Origin: an uncultured Bacteroidota bacterium
GTDB taxonomy: Bacteria; Bacteroidota; Bacteroidia; Bacteroidales; P3
Assembly: GCA_902762805.1 (NCBI GenBank)
Contig: CACWPQ010000003.1
Location: 1-64,000 of the forward strand
Length of the DNA stretch: 64,000 nucleotides
Direction of reading: 5' to 3'
Under the pieces are notes generated by a model. It was given only the letters and a program-made list of their open reading frames with translations. It made no database searches and was not told the origin of the DNA. Positions 14,254 through 23,058 of this stretch are shown piece after piece (the first letter of the stretch is position 1; every line of letters begins with the position of its first letter). The position numbers and the translations under genes were made by a program.

Positions 14254-14583
14254 TTAGAGGCGCTCGTTCTGCTTGGGGTCTTCGCCCCATTTGTTGCTCA
14301 TGCGCTGCCCTTCGGTGCAGAACAAGACCAGAAGGATAATGGCGCCAACGAGGGGGATTAGGTTAAGGAGGTAGAACCAGCCGCTTCTGCCTATGTCGTG
14401 CAGGCGGCGGACACCGACTGCAATGCCGGGGATGAGAATGGCGAGCGAGTAGATGCCGCTCAGGATGCCGTAGCCCGACGACCCCATGGACCCCATGGCA
14501 ACATCAATCATCCAGAGCACTAATCTTTTTCTCCAAGGGATGGTGGGGATTAGGCCTGGGGGGATAAGGAAAACAAGCGGCAC
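14254..14583 (-). CDS. DUF805 family inner-membrane protein, N-terminus missing
   Basis: The 109-residue product contains the second half of a DUF805 (YhaH-like) membrane protein: YGILSGIYSLAILIPGIAV, VGVRRLHDIGRSGWFYLL, LIPLVGAIILLVLFC and the closing NKWGEDPK. The usual N-terminal block (an amphipathic KxYxxFxGRARRxEYW segment and the first helix, about 25-30 residues) is absent and replaced by unrelated residues MPLVFLIPPGLIPTIPW. No such block is visible in other frames upstream, where the SDR gene begins 36 bp away on the other strand. Probably a truncated relic, perhaps still expressed. Confidence 0.65.
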   Translation of the reverse strand: MPLVFLIPPGLIPTIPWRKRLVLWMIDVAMGSMGSSGYGILSGIYSLAILIPGIAVGVRRLHDIGRSGWFYLLNLIPLVGAIILLVLFCTEGQRMSNKWGEDPKQNERL

Positions 14584-14618
14584 ACAATAAAACGGGCGGA
14601 GGTGCGTTATGGAGGGGT

Positions 14619-15602
14619 ATGAAAGTACTGCTATTGGGAGCGACGGGGCTGCTGGGGCACAATGTGCTGCGGCGGCTGACGGACGAGGGGCACGGGGTGG
14701 TGGCCCTGGTGCGCCGGGCCGACGGTATCCGCATGGAAGGGCCGTGGGAGGTGCGCGAGGGGCTGCCGCTGGACTATGATGCCCTCAAGGCGGCGGCCGC
14801 GGGCTGCGACGCCGTGGTCAACTGCGCCGGCGTGACCGATATGTCGCTGCGGCACTATGAGGACTACCTCCCCGTGAACCGCGAGCTGTGCCGCCTGCTG
14901 GTGGGTCTGCTGGAAGATTTGGAAATCAAGACATTGGTGCATGCCTCGACGGTGAACACCATCGGCTACGGCACGGTGTATGCGTCGGCCGACGAGCAGA
15001 GCCCGATGGAGAAGCCGTTCCTGGGCAGCTACTACGCCGACAGCAAGCGCGAGGGCGAGGAGGTGCTGCTGGAAGCCGCCAAGCGGCTGGAAGACAGGCA
15101 TATCGTCATCGTCAATCCGGGCTATCTGCTGGGGCCGTGGGATGTGAAGCCCTCGAGCGGAAGGATGCTGCTGGCGGCCTACAAGAAAAGAATCATGTTC
15201 GCCCCCGACGGCGGCAAGGCGTTTGTGCACGTGCAGGACGTGGCCGCGGCCATGGTGGGCGCCCTGACGTGTGGCCGCAACGGGCAGCGCTACATAGCGG
15301 CCAACCGCCGTGGATGCATGACAATCAAGGAATTGTACCAGCTGCAGGCCGAGATTTACGGCGACCGGCAGTGGGTGCTGACGGCGCCGGACTGGCTGCT
15401 GCGCGTGGGCGGCTGGCTGGGCGACGCGCTGCGCGCCGCGGGCGTGAGGACGCAGGTGAGCACGCGCAACGTGAAACAGTTGATGGTGCACGAGTTCTAC
15501 AACGGCACGCTGGCCGCCACGGAGCTGGGCATGCCGGAGAGTTCCATCGCCGACGCCATCAAGGATTTCCACCAATGGAGAAAAGAAAACCCAAGAAAAT
15601 GA
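14619..15602 (+). CDS. NAD(P)-dependent epimerase/dehydratase family protein (extended SDR)
   Basis: A 327-residue Rossmann-fold enzyme: LLLGATGLLGHNVLRRL is the GxxGxxG nucleotide site, HASTVNTIGYG holds the catalytic Ser/Thr strand, and YYADSKREGE carries the YxxxK pair. It resembles dihydroflavonol-reductase-like SDRs; the substrate cannot be named. A good GGAGGGG precedes the start. Its stop overlaps the next start (ATGA), so it heads the DUF4837-DUF6089-uppS operon. Confidence 0.85.
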   Translation: MKVLLLGATGLLGHNVLRRLTDEGHGVVALVRRADGIRMEGPWEVREGLPLDYDALKAAAAGCDAVVNCAGVTDMSLRHYEDYLPVNRELCRLLVGLLEDLEIKTLVHASTVNTIGYGTVYASADEQSPMEKPFLGSYYADSKREGEEVLLEAAKRLEDRHIVIVNPGYLLGPWDVKPSSGRMLLAAYKKRIMFAPDGGKAFVHVQDVAAAMVGALTCGRNGQRYIAANRRGCMTIKELYQLQAEIYGDRQWVLTAPDWLLRVGGWLGDALRAAGVRTQVSTRNVKQLMVHEFYNGTLAATELGMPESSIADAIKDFHQWRKENPRK

Positions 15603-16594
15603 AAAAGATAGCAATGATTGTGGCCGGGGCGCTGCTCGTGGCCGCCTGCGGAGGCCGGCAGGCCGAAGCGCTGAGTATGAAAAGTTCGTCGGGCAAGACC
15701 CTCGAGGTGCTGCTGGCCGCCAACCAAGGCCAATACAGCGGTGCCGCCAAGGCGCTGCTGGACTCCATCTTCAAGCAGCCGCAGGGGTGCCTGCCGCAGC
15801 CGGAGCCGCGGTTCGACGTGGTGAACATCCCCGTCTCGTCGCTGCGCAACACACAGATGTTTCAGAAACACAGGAATATAGTGCTCTGCGAGGTGGATGC
15901 CGCGCATCCCGACAAGGTGTACATCAGCCGCGACCGCTGGGCCGCGCCGCAGGTGGTGGTGGAGGTGATGGCCAAGAGCGACACCTCGCTGCAACGCCTG
16001 CTGCGCCGCTACGAGCCCAACATCATCCGTGCCATCTACGACGCCGAGCACCTGCGCATCGAGCGGGCGTTCCACAATGTGCGCAATGTGGAGCTGATGC
16101 AGCGCGTGAAGGAGAAATTCGGCTTCCAGATGACCTTCAGCGAGGACTTCATGTGGGCCACCGAGGACGACGGCTTCGCATGGATACGCAAGGAAACCAA
16201 GGACATAAGCCTCGGGGTGCTGATCAACGTCAGCCCCTACAAGAATCAGGAGCAGCTGTCGTATGAAAAAATCTACAACCGGCTGGACACCATCATGCGG
16301 CGCCATGTGCCTTCGCCCTCGGAGGACGGCTACATGGGCACCGAGCGGCGCGTGGCCTTCGAGACCCAGAAGGTGGACTACCGCGGCACCAGCTATTGCA
16401 TCGAGACTCACGGCCTCTGGCGCCTGATGGAGACGACGGACCGCATGGGCGGCCCCTTCGTGAGCTACTCCATGCTTTCGCCCGACGGCAAGGACATCAT
16501 AGACCTCATCGGCTTCGTGTACGCCCCGCGGTTCGAGAAGCGGGACTACCTGATGCAGGTGGAGGGTATCTGCAACACGGTGAAATGGCAGTGA
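15599..16594 (+). CDS. DUF4837 family lipoprotein
   Basis: A 331-residue protein with a lipoprotein signal (MKKIAMIVAGALLVAACGG, Cys about 17). The body (NIPVSSLRNTQMFQKHRN, VYISRDRWAAPQVVVEV, LGVLINVSPYKNQEQLS) matches DUF4837, a Bacteroidota family of unknown function found beside envelope-assembly genes. The next gene overlaps it by 10 bp. Confidence 0.85.
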   Translation: MKKIAMIVAGALLVAACGGRQAEALSMKSSSGKTLEVLLAANQGQYSGAAKALLDSIFKQPQGCLPQPEPRFDVVNIPVSSLRNTQMFQKHRNIVLCEVDAAHPDKVYISRDRWAAPQVVVEVMAKSDTSLQRLLRRYEPNIIRAIYDAEHLRIERAFHNVRNVELMQRVKEKFGFQMTFSEDFMWATEDDGFAWIRKETKDISLGVLINVSPYKNQEQLSYEKIYNRLDTIMRRHVPSPSEDGYMGTERRVAFETQKVDYRGTSYCIETHGLWRLMETTDRMGGPFVSYSMLSPDGKDIIDLIGFVYAPRFEKRDYLMQVEGICNTVKWQ

Positions 16595-17448
16595 GGCTGC
16601 TCATAACCGCGCTGCTGCTCCTGCCCGCCATGGCCTGGGGGCAGCGGCAGGACCTGCTGGCCCGCAGCGAGCTGACGCTGGGCGGCGGCGGCATGTTCTA
16701 TATCGGCGACCTCAACGACCAAAGCGCGCTGACGATGCCCCAGTGGGGCGCCAGCGTGGGCTGGAAGGTGCGGCTGGACAACCGCTGGGCCCTGCGCCTG
16801 CAAGGCACCTACGGCCGGATAGCCAGCGGCGACAAGGACTGCATCGAGCTGCGCAACCTGCGCTTCCGGTCGGATATACTGGAGGTGGCGCTGCTGGGCG
16901 AGTTCAACTTTGCCCCTTTCGGCAACGGGCCGAAGGAGAAGAAGTGGACGCCCTATGTGTTCGGCGGCGTGGCGGTATACCATTTCAACCCGATGGCACC
17001 GGTGAGGGAGAGCGACGGGACGACCCGCTGGGTGGCGCTGCAACCCCTTGGCACCGAGGGCCAATACAACCACAACTTCCCCGACCGCAAACCCTACCCG
17101 CTGACACAGGTGTGTGTGCCCTTCGGCGTGGGGGTGAAGTGGCGGCTGAGCAAGCACTTCTCGCTGGCGGCGGAATACGGATTCCGCAAGACGTGGACCG
17201 ACTACCTGGACGACGTGAGCACCACCTACGTGGGCAGCGCAGCGCTGCTGGCCGGCACGAGCGACGGGGCGCAGGCGGCCATGCTGGCCGACCGGAGCAA
17301 TGAGGTGGTGCCTGAATTCCAAAACGCCCCCGGCATCAAGCGCGGCGACGACTCGCTGGACGACATGTACAGCTACCTCAAGGTCTCGCTGGGCATCAGC
17401 CTGGAGACGCTTTTCGGCTGGATGCGGTCGAAGAAATGTAGAAATTAA
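16585..17448 (+). CDS. DUF6089 family outer-membrane protein
   Basis: A 287-residue predicted barrel protein with signal peptide MAVRLLITALLLLPAMAWG. LTLGGGGMFYIGDLNDQS followed by VGWKVRLDNRWALRLQGTYG is typical of DUF6089, and the protein ends with periodic strands (KYSLGIS-type: YLKVSLGISLETLFGW). This family is regularly found just before uppS-bamA in Bacteroidales. Function unknown; a part in outer-membrane biogenesis is inferred from context. Confidence 0.8.
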   Translation: MAVRLLITALLLLPAMAWGQRQDLLARSELTLGGGGMFYIGDLNDQSALTMPQWGASVGWKVRLDNRWALRLQGTYGRIASGDKDCIELRNLRFRSDILEVALLGEFNFAPFGNGPKEKKWTPYVFGGVAVYHFNPMAPVRESDGTTRWVALQPLGTEGQYNHNFPDRKPYPLTQVCVPFGVGVKWRLSKHFSLAAEYGFRKTWTDYLDDVSTTYVGSAALLAGTSDGAQAAMLADRSNEVVPEFQNAPGIKRGDDSLDDMYSYLKVSLGISLETLFGWMRSKKCRN

Positions 17449-17463
17449 AAGCATGACAACGAT

Positions 17464-18204
17464 ATGACGACACTGGAACAGATCGACAAGAGCCGCGTGC
17501 CGCAGCATGTGGCCATCATCATGGACGGCAACGGCCGTTGGGCGATGAAGCAGCAGCACGAGCGCATCTTCGGGCATCAGAACGCCTTCACGGCGGTGCG
17601 CCAGGCGGTGGAGGCTGCGGTGCAGACGGGGGTGAAATACCTCACGCTCTACACCTTCAGCACCGAGAACTGGAACCGGCCCGAGGCCGAGGTGGCAGGC
17701 CTGATGGAACTGCTCATCAAGGCGGTGCAGGAGGAGACCAAGACGCTGATGGACAACAATGTGCGCCTCAGCATGATCGGCGACCTGCAGCGCATACCCG
17801 AGCGGTCGCGGACGATGCTCGAGCAGTGTATGGCCCAGACCGCCGGCAACACCGCGATGACACTCATCCTGGCCCTGAGCTACAGCTCGCGCTGGGAGAT
17901 TGCCGAGGCGCTGAAGAAGGTGGTGCAGTCGGGGCTGAAGCCCGAGGAAATCACCGAGGAGACGCTGCGGGGGTACCTGACCACGCGCGAGTACCCCGAC
18001 CCGGACCTGCTGATACGCACGGGCGGGGAGGTGCGGGTGTCTAACTTCCTGCTGTGGCAGATGGCCTACACGGAGTTCTACTTCAGCGAGCAGCTGTGGC
18101 CCGATTTCCGGCACGAGGACTTCTACGCCGCCGTGGCCGAGTACCAGAGCCGGCAGCGGAGGTTCGGAAAAACCGGCGCGCAGGTGGAGGAAAAAAAGGG
18201 CTGA
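17464..18204 (+). CDS. uppS: Isoprenyl transferase (undecaprenyl diphosphate synthase)
   Basis: A 246-residue cis-prenyltransferase that builds the C55 lipid carrier for peptidoglycan and for the surface polysaccharide coded further right. Signatures: HVAIIMDGNGRWAM (Asp for Mg2+), TLYTFSTENWNRP, and DLLIRTGGEVRVSNFLLWQ. It lies 15 bp after the DUF6089 gene. Confidence 0.96.
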   Translation: MTTLEQIDKSRVPQHVAIIMDGNGRWAMKQQHERIFGHQNAFTAVRQAVEAAVQTGVKYLTLYTFSTENWNRPEAEVAGLMELLIKAVQEETKTLMDNNVRLSMIGDLQRIPERSRTMLEQCMAQTAGNTAMTLILALSYSSRWEIAEALKKVVQSGLKPEEITEETLRGYLTTREYPDPDLLIRTGGEVRVSNFLLWQMAYTEFYFSEQLWPDFRHEDFYAAVAEYQSRQRRFGKTGAQVEEKKG

Positions 18205-18261
18205 GAGGGCGGAAATGGCCCGGTGGCAAGTGGTTGACAAATAACGATTTATAGGTGTCAT

Positions 18262-18303
18262 GTTCTTCCCCTCTTCTTCCTCGCCAAGCCACCTTTGGCG
18301 GAG
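18262..18303 (-). repeat. Family B purine-rich repeat, copy 5
   Basis: On the minus strand GGAAGAAGAGGGGAAGAACA is preceded by a hairpin-forming CGCCAAAGGTGGC. It lies in the 186-bp spacer between uppS and bamA. Confidence 0.6.
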
Positions 18304-18390
18304 GGGTGGGGGAGGGGTGAAAAAAAATTTTCGGATGTATATAATAATACGCGTGATGTGGAGTTATTGTAGGGTTAAGAAGTAAACTGC

Positions 18391-20913
18391 ATGAAGAAAA
18401 CAAAGATACTGCTGCTGCTCGCAGCCCTGCTGATGGCGATGCCGCTGGTGGCTGAGGCCCAGGTGGTTGTGGGTGGCGAAGAGGAATACGACTTTGACTA
18501 TCTGACCCCCAAGACATACGAAATCGGCGGCATCGCGTTCGAGGGTGCCGAAAAGTTCGACACGCGCGTGGTGCAGCTGGTGGCCGGCCTGCAGGTGGGC
18601 GACCGCATCAGGATACCGGGCGACAAGATTTCGTCGGCCATCGAAAACCTCTGGAAACAGGGTATGTTCGACGATGTGCAGATCCGCGTCACCCGCATCC
18701 AGGGCAACATCGCGTTCCTCAAGATAGTGCTGAAGGAGCGTCCGCGCCTGGAGCGTTTCCGCTTCACGGGAGTGAAGAAGGGCGAGGACAAGAAGCTGAG
18801 GGAGGAGATCAAGCTGGTGACGGGCGAGGTGGTGACAGAGAATCTGCTGCGCACGTCGGTGAACAAAATCAAGGGTTACTATATCGGCAAGGGCTTCACG
18901 CGTGTGGAGGTGACGCCGACGAGCGAGGCCGACGACTCGACGGGCCGCCTGACGGTGACGTTCAACGTCAAGCGAGGCAAGAAGGTCAAGATTGACTCGC
19001 TGATTTTCGACGGCAACCGCGAGGTGAGCGACCTGACGCTGGCCACCAAGATGCAGAAGACCAGGGATGTGCACTTCCCGTGGAAGCTGCGGTTCTGGAA
19101 GAAGGTGTTCTGGAAGAAGAGCCGCTACATCGAGAGCGACTTCCGCGAGGACTTGGAGCATGTGGTGGCCTACTACAACGAGCAGGGCTACCGCGACGCG
19201 CGCATCGTGAGCGACACCGTCTACGACGCCCCGAGCGCGAAAGCCGACCAGGAGCGGGTGAAGGTGAAGGTGAAGGTGCATGAAGGCAGGAAGTTCTTCT
19301 TCCGCAATATCACTTTCTCGGGCAACACGGTGTATAGCGACGACGTACTGCGCCGCTCGCTGCGCATCAGCAAGGGCGACCCCTACAACCGCGCACTGCT
19401 GGACCAGAACCTGCAATACAATCCCTCGGGTACCGACATCTCGAGCCTCTACATGGACAACGGCTACCTTTTCTTCCGCGCCACGCCGGTGGAGGTGGCT
19501 GTCGAAGGCGACAGCATCGACATCGAGATCCGCATCAGCGAGGGCAAGCAGGCGCGGATACGCAACGTGTGGGTGGAAGGCAACACCATCACGAATGACA
19601 AAATCATCATGCGCGAGCTCTACACGCGTCCGGGCGACCTCTTCAGCCGCGACGCTTTGCTGCGCAGCCGCCGCGAACTTCTGACGCTGCGCTACTTCAA
19701 GGAGGAGAGCGTCATCCCCGAGCCGCGCCCCAACGAGGCCGACGGCACGGTGGACATCGTCTACAAGGTGGAGGAAGGCCAGACCAGCACCATCAACCTG
19801 CAGGGTGGCTACGGCGCGGGCATGTTCATAGGCCAGGTGGGTTTGACGCTGAACAACTTCAGCGCGCGCAATATATTCAACAAGGATGCGTGGGCACCGC
19901 TGCCTGCCGGCGACGGACAGAAGCTGTCGCTCAACGCCACCACAAACGGCAGCTCGTACTATTCGCTCAGCGCTTCGTTCACCGAGCCGTGGCTGGGCGG
20001 CAAGCGCGCGCAGTCGCTCTCGGGCCAGGTGTACCACACCTTTATGTCCAACGGCCTCTACTACAACCGCAGCAGCGCGCAGTTCTACAGCCTGCAGATC
20101 ACGGGTGCCGGCGTCACCTTCTCCAAACGCCTCAAGTGGCCGGACGACTACTTCTATATGTCGCACGGCCTCTCGTACAAGCACTATGTGCTCGACAACT
20201 ACAACAGCCTCAACAACCTCTTCACCGACGGCACGGCCAACGACATCTCCTACTCGTTCTCGCTTTCGCGCAACTCATACGACTCGCCCATCTTCACCCG
20301 CAACGGCTCGGAACTCAGTCTGACCACTTTCCTTACGCCACCGTTCTCGCTCCTTTCGGGCAAAGACTACTCCAACGCCACGCCGCAGGAGAAGTACAAG
20401 TGGGTGGAATACTACAAGGTGAACCTGCGCGGTTCGTGGTTCCTCAACCTGGCGGGCGACCTGGTGCTCAGCACGCGCTTCCGCTTCGGCTGGATGGGCC
20501 ACTACAACGACGACATCGGGCAGGCACCGTTCGGCCGCTATTTCCTCGGCGGCGACGGTCTCTCGTCGTGGGTCATCGACGGGCGCGAGGTTATACCGCT
20601 GCGCGGCTACGAGAACAACTCGCTCAACCCCGACGCCGGCGGCTCGGTCTTCGACCGCTTCACCTTCGAGCTCCGCTACCCCATCGTGGAGAGCGGCCAG
20701 GCCACCATCTGGCTGCAGGCTTTCCTCGAGGGCGGCAACTGCTGGAGCGACCTCTCGCAGTTTGAGCCCTTCAAGATGTACAACTCGGCCGGCCTCGGCG
20801 TCAGGTTCAACCTGCCGATGCTGGGTCTGATCGGCGTCGACTGGGGCTATGGCTTCGACGGCCTCTACGGCGGCAGCCAGTTCCACTTCTCAATCGGACA
20901 AAGTATCGACTAG
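18391..20913 (+). CDS. bamA: Outer-membrane protein assembly factor BamA
   Basis: An 840-residue Omp85 protein: signal peptide (MKKTKILLLLAALLMAMPLVAEA), five POTRA repeats (about residues 45-460; e.g. IGGIAFEGAEKFD, RNITFSGNTVYSDDVL, IRNVWVEGNTITND), and a C-terminal 16-strand barrel beginning near STINLQGGYGAGMF. It folds barrel proteins, such as those at 7460, 8956 and 10809, into the outer membrane. It ends without the common terminal aromatic residue (ends GQSID). Followed 2 bp later by the OmpH gene. Confidence 0.95.
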   Translation: MKKTKILLLLAALLMAMPLVAEAQVVVGGEEEYDFDYLTPKTYEIGGIAFEGAEKFDTRVVQLVAGLQVGDRIRIPGDKISSAIENLWKQGMFDDVQIRVTRIQGNIAFLKIVLKERPRLERFRFTGVKKGEDKKLREEIKLVTGEVVTENLLRTSVNKIKGYYIGKGFTRVEVTPTSEADDSTGRLTVTFNVKRGKKVKIDSLIFDGNREVSDLTLATKMQKTRDVHFPWKLRFWKKVFWKKSRYIESDFREDLEHVVAYYNEQGYRDARIVSDTVYDAPSAKADQERVKVKVKVHEGRKFFFRNITFSGNTVYSDDVLRRSLRISKGDPYNRALLDQNLQYNPSGTDISSLYMDNGYLFFRATPVEVAVEGDSIDIEIRISEGKQARIRNVWVEGNTITNDKIIMRELYTRPGDLFSRDALLRSRRELLTLRYFKEESVIPEPRPNEADGTVDIVYKVEEGQTSTINLQGGYGAGMFIGQVGLTLNNFSARNIFNKDAWAPLPAGDGQKLSLNATTNGSSYYSLSASFTEPWLGGKRAQSLSGQVYHTFMSNGLYYNRSSAQFYSLQITGAGVTFSKRLKWPDDYFYMSHGLSYKHYVLDNYNSLNNLFTDGTANDISYSFSLSRNSYDSPIFTRNGSELSLTTFLTPPFSLLSGKDYSNATPQEKYKWVEYYKVNLRGSWFLNLAGDLVLSTRFRFGWMGHYNDDIGQAPFGRYFLGGDGLSSWVIDGREVIPLRGYENNSLNPDAGGSVFDRFTFELRYPIVESGQATIWLQAFLEGGNCWSDLSQFEPFKMYNSAGLGVRFNLPMLGLIGVDWGYGFDGLYGGSQFHFSIGQSID

Positions 20914-20915
20914 CG

Positions 20916-21566
20916 ATGAACAGGATGCGAATACTGATAGCGGCGACGTTGATGCTGCTGGCATGGCCGGCAGGGGCGCAGAAGTATGCCTGCGTGAACA
21001 CCGACTATGTCCTCAAGAGCATACCCGACTACGCCAACGCGCAGAAGCGGCTGGACAAGTATGTGGCCGACTGGCAGGCCGAGCTGCAGGAGAAGCAGGC
21101 GGAGCTGGAGGCCATGCAGGCCGACTATGAGCAGGAGAGCTACCTGCTGCCCGACAACCTGAAGAAACGCCGCCGGGAGGAGATCAAGGCCAAGGCGCAG
21201 CAGATACGCGAGTTGCAGCAGCAGCGATTCGGCACCGGCGGCGACCTGGACCGCAAGCGGGCCGAGCTGCTCAAGCCGGTGCAGGACCGCGTCTACGCCA
21301 TGATCGAGCGTGTGGCCAACGAGAAGAACTATGCCTTCGTGTTCGACAAGGCGGGCAGCGCCACGGTGCTTTTCGCCAACAAGAAGTACGACATCAGCAA
21401 CGAGGTGCTGGAACTGTTGGGCTACAAGCCCGGCGCCACGCCCCAGGCTGAACCCGAAGAGAAGTCCAAGCGCCCCTCCAACCCCGAGATGCGCGGCACG
21501 GACCGCCGCCAGGGCGCAAGAAAACCTACCATCAGAGAACAAAACAACAGAGCAAGAAACAAATAA
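20916..21566 (+). CDS. OmpH/Skp family periplasmic chaperone
   Basis: A 216-residue protein with signal peptide (MNRMRILIAATLMLLAWPAGAQ), a conserved YACVNTDYVLKSIPDY start, a long coiled coil (residues about 45-115, Glu/Gln/Lys rich) and the closing strand FVFDKAGSATVLFA. Such proteins carry unfolded barrel proteins across the periplasm to BamA. The C-terminal tail after residue 165 is unusually long, basic and Pro/Arg rich. Confidence 0.9.
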   Translation: MNRMRILIAATLMLLAWPAGAQKYACVNTDYVLKSIPDYANAQKRLDKYVADWQAELQEKQAELEAMQADYEQESYLLPDNLKKRRREEIKAKAQQIRELQQQRFGTGGDLDRKRAELLKPVQDRVYAMIERVANEKNYAFVFDKAGSATVLFANKKYDISNEVLELLGYKPGATPQAEPEEKSKRPSNPEMRGTDRRQGARKPTIREQNNRARNK

Positions 21567-21579
21567 TAATACCTAAAGA

Positions 21580-22092
21580 ATGAAAAAGATAGTAATTGCA
21601 ATGGTGGCCTGCCTGTTCGCCTTCGGCGGCACGGCTGTGGCCCAGAAGAACATCAAACTCGGACACATCAACTCGAACGACCTCATGCAGATCATGCCCG
21701 GCCGCGACTCGGCACAGACCGTGTTGCAGAAGGAGGTGCAGGACCTTGAGACCACACTCAAGACTATGCAGGGCGAGATGGAGAAGCGCTACAACGAGTA
21801 CATGGAGAACCAGGCTGGCTGGACGGAGCTGATCCGCAACACCAAGCAGCGCGAAATCCAGGACATGGGCGCCCGCATCCAGGAGTTTCAGGAGAATGCG
21901 CAGAAGCAGTTGCAGGAGCGTGAGTCGACCCTGCTGAAGCCGATTATCGACCGCGCGAAGAAGGCCATCGAGGATGTGGCCCGCGAAGGCGGCTACACCT
22001 ATATCCTCGACGCCGGCACCGCCGCGGTGCTCTATTCGCAGGACAGCGACGACATCATGCCCCTGGTGAAGAAGAAACTGGGTCTGAAATAG
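21580..22092 (+). CDS. OmpH/Skp family periplasmic chaperone, second copy
   Basis: A 170-residue paralogue of the gene before it: signal peptide MKKIVIAMVACLFAFGGTAVA, then KLGHINSNDLMQIMPGRDS, a coiled-coil tentacle region (about 45-120) and YTYILDAGTAAVLYSQDSDDI. The tandem pair after bamA is the normal arrangement in this phylum. A terminator follows. Confidence 0.92.
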   Translation: MKKIVIAMVACLFAFGGTAVAQKNIKLGHINSNDLMQIMPGRDSAQTVLQKEVQDLETTLKTMQGEMEKRYNEYMENQAGWTELIRNTKQREIQDMGARIQEFQENAQKQLQERESTLLKPIIDRAKKAIEDVAREGGYTYILDAGTAAVLYSQDSDDIMPLVKKKLGLK

Positions 22093-22113
22093 TCGTAAGG
22101 ACAATGATTTCAT

Positions 22114-22137
22114 GCCGCGTCAGCCTGCTGACGCGGC
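22114..22137 (+). terminator. Rho-independent terminator of the bamA operon
   Basis: GCCGCGTCAG and its complement CTGACGCGGC form a 10-bp stem around CCTG, directly followed by TTTTTT. Confidence 0.92.
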
Positions 22138-22305
22138 TTTTTTGTTTGCTGACTGTCTGCGGATTGCGGCGCTCATGTTCTTCCTTGTTTCTTGGTCGGT
22201 AGGCTAAAGGGAGGGTGTTAAATAATGTTAAAAACTTGACGATGGGTAGTTTTGGCCTTATTTTATTATATATAGGTTTTTTGTTTCACACTTAATTCAA
22301 TTTTT

Positions 22306-23058
22306 ATGGCTAAACTGGAACAAGGCATTCTCGGGCCATTTACCGGGAAGGTGGGTACCGTTGTGGGGTACCTGTGGAAGGGGAAGGCGCTGGTGCGGGC
22401 CTACCGGCGCGAGGTGCGCTATCCGAATACGGAGCGCCAGCAGGCGGAGCGGGGCTGGTTTGTGCAGATGGTGCGTTTTGCCGCTGCGGCGCGTGGGGCG
22501 TTGCTGCTGGGGTTGCGCGAGGCGGCGGCGCGGGAGCAGATGACGGAGGGGAACCTCTTTGTGAGGCGCAACAAGGGCTGCTTCGGCCTGGACGGCGCGG
22601 TGGACTATGAGCGGCTGCAGTTTGCCTGCGGCAGTGCGGGCGTGGCTGCTTTCGAGCGCTACGATGTGGACGACGGGGGCACGCTGGAGGTGCGCTACGG
22701 GCGCGGTGTGGGGCGCGGGCAGGATGCGGTCTATGTCTATGTCTACTGTCCTGACTTGGGGCAGGGGCTGCTTTCGGCGGCTGCTGCGCGCAGGGATGGT
22801 GTGCTCCGGATGGCATTGCCCGACGAGTGGGCTGGGCGCGAGCTGGCGGTGTACGGTTTCTGTGTCGACGCGGCCGGGCATGCTTCGCGGTCGGTCTGTG
22901 TGCGGCGTTGGGATGTTGCTGGTGCTGAGGTGCAAAAAGAAAAAGGGACCAGCCCGACGGGCTTGTCCCTTGTGGATGATGGTGTTGTTGTCGGCGTTAG
23001 CGTCGACCCTGCACTTGCGGACGTTTCTTGGTCCAGCGGTCGACAATCTCCTCTGTGA
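22306..23058 (+). CDS. DUF6266 family protein with an extended 3' end
   Basis: A 250-residue protein. The start MAKLEQGILGPFTGKVGTVV followed by GYLWKGKALVRAY and ERQQAERGWF is the hallmark of DUF6266, a Bacteroidota family of unknown function. The family-like part ends near CVRRWDVAGAEV (about residue 210). The last 40 residues are translated from the transcription terminator of the convergent OmpA-like gene and from 62 bp antisense to its coding end, so the original stop codon seems to have been lost. Confidence 0.75.
   Translation: MAKLEQGILGPFTGKVGTVVGYLWKGKALVRAYRREVRYPNTERQQAERGWFVQMVRFAAAARGALLLGLREAAAREQMTEGNLFVRRNKGCFGLDGAVDYERLQFACGSAGVAAFERYDVDDGGTLEVRYGRGVGRGQDAVYVYVYCPDLGQGLLSAAAARRDGVLRMALPDEWAGRELAVYGFCVDAAGHASRSVCVRRWDVAGAEVQKEKGTSPTGLSLVDDGVVVGVSVDPALADVSWSSGRQSPL
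22943..22971 (-). terminator. Rho-independent terminator of the polysaccharide export operon
   Basis: On the minus strand AAGGGAC, AGCCCG, loop, GGGCT, GTCCCTT form a stem, followed by TTTTCTTTTT. It lies 26 bp after the OmpA-like stop and inside the 3' end of the convergent DUF6266 reading frame. Confidence 0.85.

Noticed and set aside
14161..14361. 66-codon plus-strand frame after the orphan promoter
   Set aside because: It runs through a family B repeat and antisense to the DUF805 coding sequence.
14888..15598. N-terminal extension of the DUF4837 gene
   Set aside because: Open frame over the SDR gene in another phase; the lipoprotein signal at 15599 fixes the start.
16546..18261. 571-codon frame antisense to DUF6089 and uppS
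   Set aside because: Spans two well-supported genes on the other strand; no motifs.
22174..22215. Possible seventh family B repeat
   Set aside because: Only CATGTTCTTCC and a weak GG-rich part match; too degenerate to count.
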